Shown here one piece after another: positions 23,020 through 33,335 of a stretch of 64,000 nucleotides of DNA. Numbering within the stretch: the first letter of the stretch is position 1; each line of letters opens with the position of its first letter. Origin of the DNA: Dryococelus australis (Eukaryota > Arthropoda > Insecta > Phasmatodea > Phasmatidae); contig CM057002.1 in NCBI GenBank assembly GCA_029891345.1, forward strand, positions 67,474,590-67,538,589, in the 5' to 3' direction. The translations under genes and the position numbers were made by a program. The notes beneath the pieces were generated by a model that saw only the letters and a list, made by a program, of their open reading frames with translations, did not search any database and had not been told where the DNA came from.

Positions 23020-23150
23020 AATCAGCTCTCCGAGGGAGTATTTCATAACGTGCGACAACTAATCAGACCCAAGGCCCGTTTCCGCAGCTTCGTCTAGCCA
23101 ATGGAAGACCGAGTTCGCCAACATCAAAGGTACAGCCACGCTATTTCACT
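23020..23150 (+). repeat. CCAAT-rich dispersed repeat, family H (H3, partial)
   Basis: tccgcagcttcgtctagcca then atggaagaccgagttcgcca and acatcaaaggtacagccac align with the 3' part of H1 and H5. Confidence 0.42.
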
Positions 23151-23699
23151 TCTGCATACTCAGCTAATCACAGCATTGCACTAAGGTAAGTATTAAGTGT
23201 GACTAGCTACAAAATAAAATTTAGTTTATGACGTCATTGCATGATCTCAGCAAACAGTAACAAGTTCCTCGAGACTGTCTCGCAAAAAAAAAAGCAACGA
23301 AACATTTACATTTGCTGCAGGTAATTTCACCTTCCATGTCCACACAGTCTATGTCGCACTGGCGAGAAACAATTTTTTGTGGCTTGTATTTAGTACTACG
23401 TATGTCAGTTCGTCTCTGTAAACATAACACAAATGTGATGCGCAGGGCTTGTCTAATGTCTGCTACCATCCACCCCCCTATTTACTACTATGCCATTCGT
23501 GCTATGTACTTCTACAGCTTTCGGCAATTTCGTCCGGCCAGGGCGAATTGTAAAACTGAAAGCTGAATGTAGCACTTGCCATCTTCACATAGGAAGCTTG
23601 CTAAAAGCGCGGAGGTGTCTTGCGGTGAAAATATATTCCTCTTGACCCAGAAATCAATATTCCCATTTTACATTTAAAAAATAAGTCAAGCTGAGAAAA
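23151..23699. other. Intergenic stretch, no gene seen
   Basis: Overlapping 82-84 codon ORFs on opposite strands without recognisable motifs. Confidence 0.3.
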
Positions 23700-23927
23700 T
23701 TAAACACCACACTCATCTTTAAACGTGATGTCATATTCTACACAGTATTGGCTTGTGTAGACATAATAATACCACGAATTAGGATCGAACATGCCGCGAG
23801 CGACATCTTCCACTGGGCGGGGATCTGGAAGAAGGTCAATTTCCTCTCCTTCATATCCGTTGTAGTCATCGACTTCGAACTGATACTTTGCTGGCTGTGG
23901 TGGTTGGTAGCCATGAGACTGGTGCAA
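23700..23927 (-). CDS. Possible terminal coding exon next to the 89-bp array; unknown protein
   Basis: Read on the minus strand, an open frame leaves the first repeat unit (SHGYQPPQP) and continues through unique sequence as AKYQFEVDDYNGYEGEEIDL, then a PRPVEDVARGMFDP stretch, WYYYVYTSQYC and a TAA stop. The composition (acidic, aromatic, low in Leu/Ser/Arg) looks more protein-like than other ORFs here. The AG of ttgcaccag|tctcatgg in the repeat could be a splice acceptor, but no pyrimidine tract precedes it and no upstream exon was found. I do not recognise a family. It could be a pseudogene or a chance ORF. Confidence 0.27.
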   Translation of the reverse strand: MHQSHGYQPPQPAKYQFEVDDYNGYEGEEIDLLPDPRPVEDVARGMFDPNSWYYYVYTSQYCVEYDITFKDECGV

Positions 23928-24871
23928 CTTCTTTCAAACATCGCATATGCAGACTGGAAGACACGCATGCTGGCCAGGACCGGCTGTGGCGGTTGGTAGC
24001 CATGAGGCTGGTACAACTTCTTTCAAACATCGCATATGCAGACTGGAAGACACGCATGCTGGCGAGGACCGGCTGTGGCAGTTGGTAGCCATGGTACTGG
24101 TACAACTTCTTTCAAACATCGCATATGCAGACTGGAAGACACGCATGCTGGCGAGGACCGGCTGTGGCGGTTGGTAGCCATGAGACTGGTACAACTTCTT
24201 TCAAACATCGCATATGCAGACTGGAAGACACGCATGATGGCGAGGACCGGCTGTGGCGGTTGGTAGCCATGAGACTGGTACAACTTCTTTCAAACATCGC
24301 ATATGCAGACTGGAAGACACGCATGCTGGCGACGACCGGCTGTGGCAGTTGGTAGCCATGAGACTGGTACAGCTTCTTTCAAACATCGCATATGCAGACT
24401 GGAAGACACGCATGCTGGCGAGGACCGGCTGTGGCGGCTGGTAGCCACGAGACTGGTACAACTTCTTTCAAACATCGCATATGCAGACTGGAAGACACGC
24501 ATGCTGGCGAGGACCGGCTGTGGCGGCTGGTAGCCACGAGACTGGTACAACTTCTTTCAAACATCGCATATGCAGACTGGAAGACACGCATGCTGGCGAG
24601 GACCGGCTGTGGCAGTTGGTAGCCATGAGACTGGTACAGCTTCTTTCAAACATCGCATATGCAGACTGGAAGACACGCATGCTGGCGAGGACCGGCTGTG
24701 GCGGCTGGTAGCCATGAGACTGGTACAACTTCTTTCAAACATCGCATATGCAGACTGGAAGACACGCATGCTGGCGAGGACCGGCTGTGGCGGCTGGTAG
24801 CCATGAGACTGGTACAACTTCTTTCAAACATCGCATATGCAGACTGGAAGACACGCATGCTGGCGAGGACC
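23893..24871. repeat. 89-bp minisatellite, exactly 11 units
   Basis: Unit starts ggctgtggcggttggtagcc and ends tgctggcgaggacc. 979 bp is 11 x 89 with no indels. Variants show that units 6-8 and 9-11 repeat the same three-unit pattern (cagtt/acagc, cggct, cggct), a 267-bp higher-order duplication. Since 89 is not a multiple of 3, the frame shifts each unit. The chains of 60-86 codon ORFs on both strands are by-products. Confidence 0.97.
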
Positions 24872-24894
24872 GGCTGGTGCTGCTTATATGGCTA

Positions 24895-25060
24895 AAGTCT
24901 TTTCAAGATGGCTGCCGACTCACGACGTCGTTGCTAGATAGGCGTCACACATGAGTGGTGAACACAAGGTCTGCCATAGGTCCAAGATGGCGGTGTGCTG
25001 GTCGCCATTACAGTGCACCATACATCTAATTGCACCATGGCGGCCGCCTGTCTTTAGCTC
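24895..25060. promoter_or_regulatory. Cluster of YY1-like AAGATGGCGG motifs
   Basis: tcaagatggctgccgac (24903), ccaagatggcggtgtg (24990) and accatggcggccgcctg (25037) lie within 150 bp. This motif is the binding core of YY1/Pho-type factors in animals. Function here is inferred only from the motif. Confidence 0.2.
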
Positions 25061-25121
25061 GTAACTACTACCGTAGTAGACAGATCTGGACACTCGCCTA
25101 TCAACAATGTTAGCAAATTGA

Positions 25122-25347
25122 CCCCCTTATTGACTGATTTAGTTCATGAAGTAGCCGCAGAGCGCTACAAGCAAATTAGTGTTGATAGCGTTGCTGGTAT
25201 AGCGATAAACCCATATAGAATTGAACGCCATTTCCCCATTTTAAGAAAAAATTGCAATTCCCCTCTCTATGCTAGCCATGTCAACATCACTACTTCGGTA
25301 GTAGCGCTCTGCGGCTGGGTTCATGAACTAAATGAGTCAATAAGGGC
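25122..25347. mobile_element. TIR/foldback element, about 226 bp
   Basis: The left arm cccccttattgactgattta then gttcatgaa and agccgcagagcgctac pairs with the complement of the right arm, cgcccttattgactcattta then gttcatgaa and agccgcagagcgctac. The arms are about 47 bp with a few mismatches. It is non-autonomous. The target duplication is not clear, so the superfamily is unassigned. Confidence 0.72.
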
Positions 25348-25839
25348 GTAAACTTTTCAAGCTAGTGTCCTGACCTGTGTTCTACGGCCGTGCTCGTAAC
25401 TGATTGTTCCTGCATCCCAAACTTGACTCCGGGGTTCTTCCTCACGCGATATCAGCTGACTTGTTCAGGCCTGGTTCAGGCCGACCAGGACAAAGCGTTG
25501 TCACCGAGGCCATGGGTTTGGAAAATGTACGACATTGGAGCTAGCTATCGACAGACACTAAGAAAGAAATCACTAGCAAACAATGGATTAACTTTCACGG
25601 TCATGGTTAAAAGTCATCAAGATTTAATATGGCGGTCAGGTGCCATCACAACATGTTTGCCCCAGCCACCTCGGCAACCAACGTGGCTGGTTGCTCCTGA
25701 ATAATGAATCCTGCACCCGAAGGAACCTTACCCTTCTACTGACAGCGCACTGCATTCGTGCGCAGTCAGTGTGGTAATGTTCTGCATAAGAACTATTAAG
25801 TACTAGGAATTACCAACACACCTTTCTTTTCGCTGTTTT
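25348..25839. other. Intergenic stretch, no gene seen
   Basis: A 104-codon plus-strand ORF (25390-25704) shows no motif I recognise and is not called. Confidence 0.3.
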
Positions 25840-26045
25840 TACTCACATCAATTATAATTCAAATGTAATTTCTAGACAAACTATAAATAACATTTCTTTT
25901 AAACCTAAAATAATGTACTTATATGAACACAGGTATAAAACGTTGGTTATGCGCGGTATATTTAGGATATAACTAAACTCGCCATACATGGGGGACATTT
26001 CAAAGGTTTGATTCAAAAAGTGTGAATAAACCGCGACTAGACTAT
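25840..26045. repeat. Dispersed repeat family J, copy 2
   Basis: Homologous to 22540-22745: ggtataaaacgttggttatg then a cggtatatttagg block, a tttcaaaggtttgattcaaa block and aaaccgcgactagactatac. Confidence 0.35.
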
Positions 26046-26206
26046 ACAGTCGCCACGAGGAAGACCCTGAGGTCGGCCTGCTACCTTGCGAAGGCCTCCG
26101 TGGCCAGTATTGTGGGCTATGTCGCGGATGTCATTTATACACTAGATTTCGTCTCTCTTTGGTCTACATCTCGTCGTTAAGTAGCGGCTTTCATCCTCCC
26201 GTTCTG

Positions 26207-26236
<30 letters not shown>
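26207..26236. repeat. (CT)n microsatellite
   Basis: About 14 CT units, directly before MITE A6. Confidence 0.95.
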
Positions 26237-26240
<4 letters not shown>

Positions 26241-26244
26241 AATT

Positions 26245-26486
26245 TCACCTGCAAAATTCTCGTTAATTTCTGGCAGCACGCCAGCCTCCTATACATATAC
26301 AAGACGGTGTCATTTATTCATTGGCTTCTGCAGCAGTGAGTACACATTTCCGCTTTTGTATTTGTTGGGCATGATTGGGCCAGCCTCTCATTAGTGGTTT
26401 CCTATTGGTCAAAAGCCGTCCTTGAAGCACATGTGTTTGAAGTCTAGCCTGTATTGAAATAATAACGCCAATGTTGCACGTCCCCA
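26245..26486. mobile_element. hAT-type MITE, family A (A6)
   Basis: Left cacctgcaaaattctcgtta; right gaaataataacgccaatgtt then gcacgtccc. Interior carries ttcattggcttctgcagcag and gattgggcc. The TAG terminus is mutated. Confidence 0.6.
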
Positions 26487-26532
26487 TGCATGAGATGGGA
26501 AGGTGCCACCTAGTACGATAGTCGTATGTGTA

Positions 26533-26770
26533 TACGCGATTCACGGTAAAGTGAGCACTTTTTAAGGCCATACTGAATTTTTCTTTTCATTCGATTTCTA
26601 TATTCCCGTCACTTTTCAATATAAACATTGCCATCAGACTAATAAACACAGTGTATACTTTTCACCACTAACGAAAGTTAATGTCTGGAGCTGCAATAAA
26701 ATATATTTATTAGTAGTCAATGCCTGTTGAAAGGGCCTTAAAAAGTGCTCACTTTACCGTGAACAACCAA
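26533..26770 (+). mobile_element. MITE family B, short form (B3)
   Basis: Left cgattcacggtaaagtgagc then acttttt; right aaaaagtgctcactttaccg then tgaacaacc. Interior shares aaacacagtgtatacttttc and gcaataaaatatatttatta with the short copies at 34.4, 38.8, 43.2 and 51.5 kb. About 238 bp, with a TA before the left end. Confidence 0.83.
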
Positions 26771-28215
26771 TACCTACAGGTGTTCTCTATGCTTTAGTCA
26801 CTGGTGAGTCGGCTGCACCGCTTCACTGTGGAATAAGCATCCACGCTAGATACGTCACGGTCGTGTTACAACTCGCTATTCACATTGCAAAATGGTCATA
26901 TGCCAAGTTTTGCACTAAAATTTTTAGGCATTTGTAAATTAAAATTTAATTTCCAGAATGAAACGAAATTTTTAAATATAGTTTAATAAAAAAAAAAAAT
27001 ATAAAAAAAAACCTAGAAATCTGAAAAATTAATATGTTCATTTCGGGACAAGTTATGCTTCAAGCTTTCGTGTATTGCATTACTATCCCAATTTGTCAAC
27101 TTTTCTTGCAAACAGCCAATGGGCAGCTGAAGTATGCTAAGTGTAACAACGAATGTGCAGTCTAACATACACCGAACACACAATTTTACGGTATCTAGAC
27201 ATAAAAAAATCTTACCTACCTATATGCAAACTTCGAAAAATCTTGGGAACTCGTAATGACATTGTTGTCTAGCCTCCGCAAAGGCCAGGCGTGTATATTG
27301 GTTGGCACTCTGTATAAGACATGACTCTAGGGGCAGGACACAAACCAGGAGGTCTGCATTTCCCATGCGAGTTTCCGCGTCGTTATCTCATATTACGGTT
27401 TGAACTTGGCGCGATTTCCCCGGGAACACAGCCGACTGCCAGTTGTTCAGTCCTCCTGCTGTGCACAAGGAAAGTTCTGCCACCCTTTAGATTAGAAATA
27501 CTGGTGTAGGTGATATGACAGGACACGTGAGTTTCATGAAAATATTTCCTCACTTCGCTGGGACAGTCAGTACCCAGAAACATGTCAGGCTGTGGCCAGC
27601 TTGTAGTTTGACTTTGAATTTTCCTTGTCGAGCAAGCGAGTCGTATCATATGTGATTCGAGCTTAATTTCTCACGACTAGCACGTATTTGCTGGTTGCAA
27701 GCTTGCAGAAAACTTGAATTTTACTTGCTACAAGTTTAACTTATCAATCTTGATACAAACTTGACATTTGGAGACTTGTTAGCTTCATTCAAGCTTGCTA
27801 GCCCGTACAGCAAGAAAGCGTACATACTTGCCATGACATGCTTTATTCAAGCTTGAATCAAGCTGATTGTTTTACCGGGTGAGTTAGTTACGAAAGTTGC
27901 TGAACGTGCCTGACTCACGTGACACACCTCACTTTGAAACATTTTCCAGTTAACTACCTCAACTTTGATGGACACCTTAACGTACACATTAATTTTTAGT
28001 TTCAGATATTGCAAAATAAAGTTTGGCACTGAAAAGTATCTACAATTTTTTTTTAACTGACACCTATGGAAACGGTTTCTGTATATCTGCGGCAGGAGGA
28101 AACAACCAACTATAAAATAGTTTGTGTCAGCAGCAAGCTGGAGCATTGGCCAGGAAAGGCGCTGACTTCTGGAATTATACAGCCACCACCTTGAATCCTA
28201 CATGTGAGACGTGAA
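26771..28215. other. Intergenic stretch; CAAGCTT-rich zone and faint MITE traces
   Basis: A faint family A/E trace lies at about 27045-27260 (cgggacaagttatgcttcaa and agccaatgggcagctg). From 27660 to 27860, words of the type caagctt, cttgcaagc and acttgcta recur irregularly. ORFs of up to 99 codons have no recognisable motif. Confidence 0.3.
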
Positions 28216-28216
28216 T

Positions 28217-28270
28217 GAGTATACTAGGGAGTATACTAGGTAGTGTACTAGGGAGTATACTAAGGAGTAT
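28217..28270. repeat. 15-bp tandem repeat, about 3.5 copies
   Basis: Variants of agtatactaggg-agt repeat head to tail. Confidence 0.85.
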
Positions 28271-28649
28271 CTGTTAACAACTCTGCCTGATGAATGAAGT
28301 GCTTTTTCACAGTTTTGTCAAAAAATTTCATGATTGAAAAATGCTGGATATTTTTGTATTGTTGTCCAAACACGAAAAGGAAACGCCCAAAGATAGGTTT
28401 CTGTTTTTCATTTCAAATACAAGGATTATTTTTTTTAAGCTATTTCCATAATTAATCGGGCCACTCAGAATTCCGCGACCTCTAGTGACTCGAGGGTAAT
28501 CAGTTAACAAGTGCCAAGACATAATTCCAATAGTCGTGGAAGATTATCGACGCTGCAGTGTTATGATATATAACTGGTTACAAATTTTTTGCTCGAAATA
28601 TATTACTGATGATGATGAGTGGATAGCCGAACGCCAGCTAGGAACAAAC
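28271..28649. other. Intergenic stretch, no gene seen
   Basis: Nothing recognised. Confidence 0.3.
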
Positions 28650-28890
28650 CCATGTAGTAAACCACATACGGCCCATTGATGGTTCACAATGCGGATGCCA
28701 AGCCGACCACAAGTTGGCCAACAGCTTGCCTGCACCCTGCACCATTGCTGATCCTCAAGTGGCACCACTATCTAGACATACTCTGCCCATAGCTGGCCTA
28801 GGTGTGGTGAACACATGGACCATATGATTACAACAGCAATGGCCCATCTTTCACAGCCATCTGATGGCCTACTGATGGCTAGCCATGCTT
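28650..28890. repeat. GATGG/CCATC-rich dispersed repeat, copy 1
   Basis: Contains the perfect palindromes gccatc-t-gatggc (28856-28868) and atggctagccat (28875-28886). Its block aaaccacatacggcccattg then atggttcac resembles 29805-29840. Unclassified. Confidence 0.35.
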
Positions 28891-29639
28891 CCGCCATATG
28901 TATCTCTTAAAAATAATTATTTTGACCATCTATACCAACTTTTCTTTGTTTTTAATTTCTTCTATCTCACTATTAAACACATTATACGACATGAAAATCT
29001 TATGCTTATCATTACAGAAGAGGGGGCGCGAATTTACACCCCTTGCAATGACAGCCCAGCATGCTAACCATTACTCAACTGTGTATTGTTATGCTTTGAT
29101 GAACTAATTTTTAATATATTGGGACATTAATTATTACCAAAAAAAATAGCATAAATTACATCAATTATTCCATAGTCTTAAAATTTACCATTCGAACAAA
29201 TCAGTTTTAAAAAAAGATGCAGATGAAGAAAACAACACTGTTGTTGAGAGACATCTTCCTACATGAATCGCGATATTAACCCAAAAAACTTTCATTTAAT
29301 GTCATCTTTCGCAGTATGTATGTCACCTGGATGGTATTCATCTGTTTTGAAATGCAGTCGGCATATATGAATATTTTATTGATGTGAAACAACAAAAGCC
29401 CTTCAAAGTTAATTTTCTAAAGTTGGTTATATGTGATTTTTTTAACTTCTTATTTTAGTTATATGCAGTCATACACGAAAAACATTATATATGTCAAATT
29501 ATTCAATACCAGTCCCTGTATTTACAACATTTTGCCATGAATATTTCCATCACTAAATATTTACAAATTATCTATAATTAAATTAGACACACACATATAT
29601 AGATATACATGTGTGCGTGTAATTTGAAGAAGCTGTCTG
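28891..29639. other. AT-rich intergenic stretch, no gene seen
   Basis: Short ORFs only and no shared repeat. Confidence 0.35.
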
Positions 29640-29870
29640 CGAAGAATGGGGGCCATAAAAATTCCCATAACAAGCCAAGTTGCACCAGCAACGGTCCATC
29701 GATGTACCAATTCACAACCATCGAATGGCCTATAGATGGATACACATACTTTTACCAACAATAAGAACAGGTTATGTGCAGCCATTGCTGGAATACAGTT
29801 GGTAAACCATTTATGGGCCATTGATAGGTCACCTACTATCAACCATCAGAGTCATTTCCATCGACATTCC
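29640..29870. repeat. GATGG/CCATC-rich dispersed repeat, copy 2
   Basis: ggtccatcgatgtaccaatt, accatcgaatggcctataga and aaaccatttatgggccattg then ataggtcacc resemble the copy at 28.65 kb. The overlapping ORF pair on the two strands (about 90 codons each) reflects this symmetric composition. Confidence 0.35.
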
Positions 29871-30146
29871 ATCAGTGAGCTATATATGGCATGCCAAATT
29901 AGGAACAAAGGTATTAGCATGGCGTCTCGACGAGGCATGGTGTTTATGCCGAGGTTTCGCAATTTAGAGGTAGTCAGACTTTTCGATAATTTTGTCTAAT
30001 TCTTGTTAGCACAGAATTATTTAACTATTAACTGTAATGCTCTTTTTAAAGGCCCTACTCCCTAGATGTCGTATGGCTCTCTTTATAAGTAGCTGTGCAT
30101 GTTCTCATTTTTTTAAAAACTATGCAATATTTCAGTGTTGAACTAT

Positions 30147-30545
30147 TTTTCAGGACAGAAATGAAAGCAGATTTTTTTGTTGCCAATTTACAAACTCGGT
30201 TATTTAAATATTAACGTTGTCGTTGCAAAGTGTCAAAGCCAGCGAAAGTTGCTGTAAGTAGCCCGCCTCTACATATGATATTTATTCTTATGTAAAACTT
30301 CGTTTTAAACTATAACAGCAAAGCTGTATCTTTCCTGAACATATTGCTGTGTTGAAACACTGTAGTTACTTACAAAAATGCCGAGGAATGATAACACACA
30401 CGAACGTAATTCGTGCTGTTTCCCAGCGCCGTAGCAATGCTTTCTTAAGGCCAGACGTAAACTTGACGCGTTTAAGTTTTCTACAAGGGAGAATCCTTAA
30501 ATATACCCGTAAGTAACATTACTGCTTGTTCACACTGGGCATAAC
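30147..30545. repeat. Dispersed repeat family G, copy 2
   Basis: Collinear with 645-1015; see the shared blocks ttttcaggacagaaatgaaa, aagtgtcaaagccagcg, gttttaaactataac and gttcacactgggc. It has no ORF where copy 1 has one, arguing against coding function. Confidence 0.4.
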
Positions 30546-31204
30546 GAGCTATAAATTATAGATGCCCACATTAACCAATCGGAAGATGTATTTCCCTTGG
30601 GTATATAGATACTCGTTGACGTACGACGTGTTGTAGAGCAGATGCAGTCTGTCAGTGCAAGGGGGCGGAAGTTAGCGCCTATACAGACAGCTGTCGTTGT
30701 GTACCATTCTCTAACAGATATTTAGTAAGCAAGGCATGACACCTTTACAAATTTTCTTGTAATAAGGCAAATATAATTGACTTCCAAAATAATGAAAACT
30801 TTCCTCATAATATATAAATGTGTATAAATATCGCTTTATTAAATATGTATTTACTAATGTTATCTAATCCAGTGTAAAATCAAGTTCCTAGTGGAACCAA
30901 GCCTTAGCGCCCCCCTCCCCCCTTCTTTTGACGTCCTTGGAAGCGGCCGTTCTGTGCATTGTACTTCATCCACTCCAAGGTGGCAGCAGAGGTATACAAT
31001 GCCAGTGAGAAAGTCAACGTCATTGGCTGGCTTTTGGTTTATTGTGTGATTGTGCCAGAAAATAGTTACAGTGGTATTTTATACTTTAATCAACCATGGT
31101 TATTTAAATCATTACGCCAGTTATTTAATGCACTCTAATATTAAAATACTCAATGCCCTTAAAAGATCACATGTTCTTGTAGCATGGAAATGACACTGTA
31201 AACA
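30546..31204. other. Intergenic stretch, no gene seen
   Basis: A short C-rich run (30910-30922) and a region with cattggctgg and tgtgattgtgcc. Nothing else recognised. Confidence 0.3.
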
Positions 31205-31500
31205 AGTTTACATGAACCCTTCTAGTAAGTGTGTCCACTACAGTGGAAGTGTTGCAGATAAAATAAATATATGACCAGAACTGTACACAGCTGGGGTGCT
31301 GTGCAACACAGTCAGTTTATTCCCTGTGTGTTATGTGATCTGTGGACGTTTATACAGCTCTGGTTTGTGAGCGCTCTTCCCAATGTCTCTTAGGCACGAA
31401 GCACATATTTTATTGTTTGCGTGAATGAATCTACTGTACATACATCCGGAATAAATACAGCACAAACCAAAATATGACTTCATTGAAACACTTTAAACTA
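31205..31500 (+). repeat. Dispersed repeat family C, copy 2
   Basis: Collinear with 14285-14575: agtgtgtccactacagtgga, atatgaccagaactgtacac, tgtggacgtttatacagctc, cccaatgtctcttaggcacg and accaaaatatgacttcattg. Confidence 0.55.
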
Positions 31501-31536
31501 TTAACATACATACGTTATTGGATCACATGTTATAAG

Positions 31537-31815
31537 TAGGCCACCTGAACGTCGCGAAAATATTTCCACGCATGTTAGATGTGAATACGCTACGGATCAA
31601 TCACAAGTATTGCTTTGCTTTTTGGCGGCTTGGTGTTGTGAGAAGACGTTTTCTTACTTGACTGACCAACCAGAGTTAAGTTACTACGGTACTTTGCGAC
31701 TGTGTTTCGCGGACAGACGACACGTAATTTGTACATTCAAGAAATTGAGTCGGAGTTAAAGTGTTATAAAGTATAACAGGTCATGATAGCTTTTCGCGAA
31801 AATCGAGTGTCGCTA
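31537..31815. mobile_element. hAT-type MITE, family E (E2) with 8-bp TSD
   Basis: Left TAGGCCACCTGAACGTCGCG; right gcttttcgcgaaaatcgagt then gtcgcta. Flanking octamers gttataag and tttataag match at 7 of 8. 279 bp. Its interior (accaaccagagttaagttac then gtgtttcgcgga) matches E1 and E4. Confidence 0.82.
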
Positions 31816-31836
31816 TTTATAAGACACGCTGATTAG

Positions 31837-32131
31837 TAGAGACGTGCAAAATTCGTGTTATCTTTCGGTGACAAGTTAGACTCCGTTGCCGTATAAACAA
31901 GTGAGCACAGACAGTGGTTTCATTGGCCGCTGCATTTCAATCAACGTCACGTATCTGCTCGATCCCCTTAAAAGCGATTGACCACTTTGTCGCTGACTTT
32001 ATATTATTGGTTCAAGAGTTCCCCGAGGCGTGGCAGACATTATCCCAGCCAATGGCTGAAGTCAGTCGAACGCACAGTAATTTAGAGTTCAGTCTGTCCT
32101 TAAATAATAACGCGAATTTTGTAGGTCTCTA
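31837..32131. mobile_element. hAT-type MITE, family A (A7) with 8-bp TSD
   Basis: Left TAGAGACGTGCAAAATTCGT; right cgcgaattttgtaggtctct then a. Flanking octamers ctgattag and cttattag match at 7 of 8. 295 bp, one of the best copies, only 21 bp beyond E2. A 101-codon ORF starting at 31914 runs past the right end and is not a gene. Confidence 0.87.
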
Positions 32132-32576
32132 CTTATTAGTAGTCCAAGTCAATAACGAACCTTCAAAGGAAAAAACCACTGAATACCTTCTACCTGTTCT
32201 GCGAAGACTCCGCGAGTAGGCAATATGGCGTAGAGATGATTGGAATCGCAATATTTTCCTCTCCTCTCCCAAGTTCTATCGTGTCAGTTGTAAGGAACTT
32301 GCACGCGAAAGTTCTCCTCTGCTACAACCTCAAACTGAAGTTACGTTTCTGTTGCCAGCCACGTGAGTTTCCAAACACTACCGCACAGGACACACGCTTG
32401 CTCGTCGTCTTGTCGGCCAACAAGACGTGCTAGTTCCAAACACTGCGTGGAGGTCGCTCTTAACCAGCTCCAAGGACTAGGCCAGTTGTTTCTGTGCCGG
32501 TGACAACACACGCACGACCTCACAACAACGCGCGCACTCTGACGTCACGTACACTTGACCTGTCATCACATCTATA
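32132..32576. other. Intergenic stretch, no gene seen
   Basis: Relatively GC-rich near its end, with a CRE-like tgacgtca at about 32541. No gene recognised. Confidence 0.28.
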
Positions 32577-33060
32577 GGCGGTTCATCGTTAGTTCAGCCC
32601 TTTTGAAAGTCCTGCTTCGGATCTACTTTCCGTTTCATTCTCGTATCCTTCCACCACATGTAAAATCTGCATTGCTGCGGACGTTGTCACTTTATGCATG
32701 CCCAGCGCCACCCGAGTTATTCGCGAAAACATAAACACGCCAGACTTAGGTAACTAATGCGCACTTCTGCCGCCTTTACTTTGGAGATTTGTCACGTGCT
32801 TTTGTGACAAGACAGTTCCCTTCCTGACTGGGCCAATCAGCACTAAGGTACTTCTATGCTGAACGTTGGCGATTCTTGAGTAAGCACATGAGACCCATGA
32901 CAGTTAAGAAGATCGAATCTCAAAATAATATTTTAATCAAAGTGTTTTGGAGTACAGCTGGTCGCAGATTCTTTTCGCGGAAAACAGGTGATTGTATTCG
33001 TGCCCCATCCCAAGTAAAACTGTGGAATTGTTGCGAATGTAAATATGTCAGCAAAATGAA
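32577..33060 (+). mobile_element. MITE family B, long form, interrupted by element E3 (B8)
   Basis: Left part 32577-32703: taggcggttcatcgttagtt, gcccttttgaaagtcctgct, a tccaccacatgtaaaatctg block and cactttatgcatgc. After E3 it resumes at about 33010 with agtaaaactgtggaattgtt then gcgaatgtaaatatg, the next block of the B consensus. The rest of the right half is lost. Confidence 0.6.
32704..32998. mobile_element. hAT-type MITE, family E (E3), nested in B8
   Basis: Left cacccgagttattcgcgaaa; right attcttttcgcggaaaacag then gtgattgt. Interior gactgggccaatcagcacta and aaagtgttttggagtacagc match E1. The exact edges and target duplication are blurred. Confidence 0.65.
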
Positions 33061-33159
33061 AATTAGCACTCGATAATGGAATAAAATAAGAAATGCTGAG
33101 ACTTCAAAGGCGATAAATTAAAACATTCCATCCATAATACAACGACGAGGTCAGTTGAA

Positions 33160-33335
33160 ATGAGAGATCTGGGCGACTCTTAACGAGGTCTTGAGAGCTG
33201 ATGAGGGTGAAATGAGGTGAGAATGGAGCAAAGCCGGAATGAAAAGGTGGGGAAACGGGAGATCCCCGAGTAAATTCACCGACAAGCAGCATCGTCCCTG
33301 CCGGGAATTGAACCCGGTTCGTATTGGTGGCTGCG
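33160..33335 (-). mobile_element. SINE S1, internally deleted copy on minus strand
   Basis: The minus strand has box B aaccgggttcaattcccggc, then directly the body (gggatctcccgtttccccac, ttccggctttgctccattct) and the tail ctctcaagacctcgttaaga. The head 5' of box B is mostly missing, and about 40 bp after box B are absent. Confidence 0.75.

Noticed and set aside
23893-24871. CRISPR-like regularly spaced repeats
   Set aside because: Units are contiguous with no variable spacers, and the sequence is eukaryotic; the same applies to the 31-, 70- and 156-bp arrays.
23866-24954. Chain of 60-86 codon ORFs on both strands with 89-nt spacing
   Set aside because: Direct consequence of the 89-bp minisatellite.
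31914-32219. 101-codon plus-strand ORF
   Set aside because: Mostly inside MITE A7; other A copies do not keep it open.
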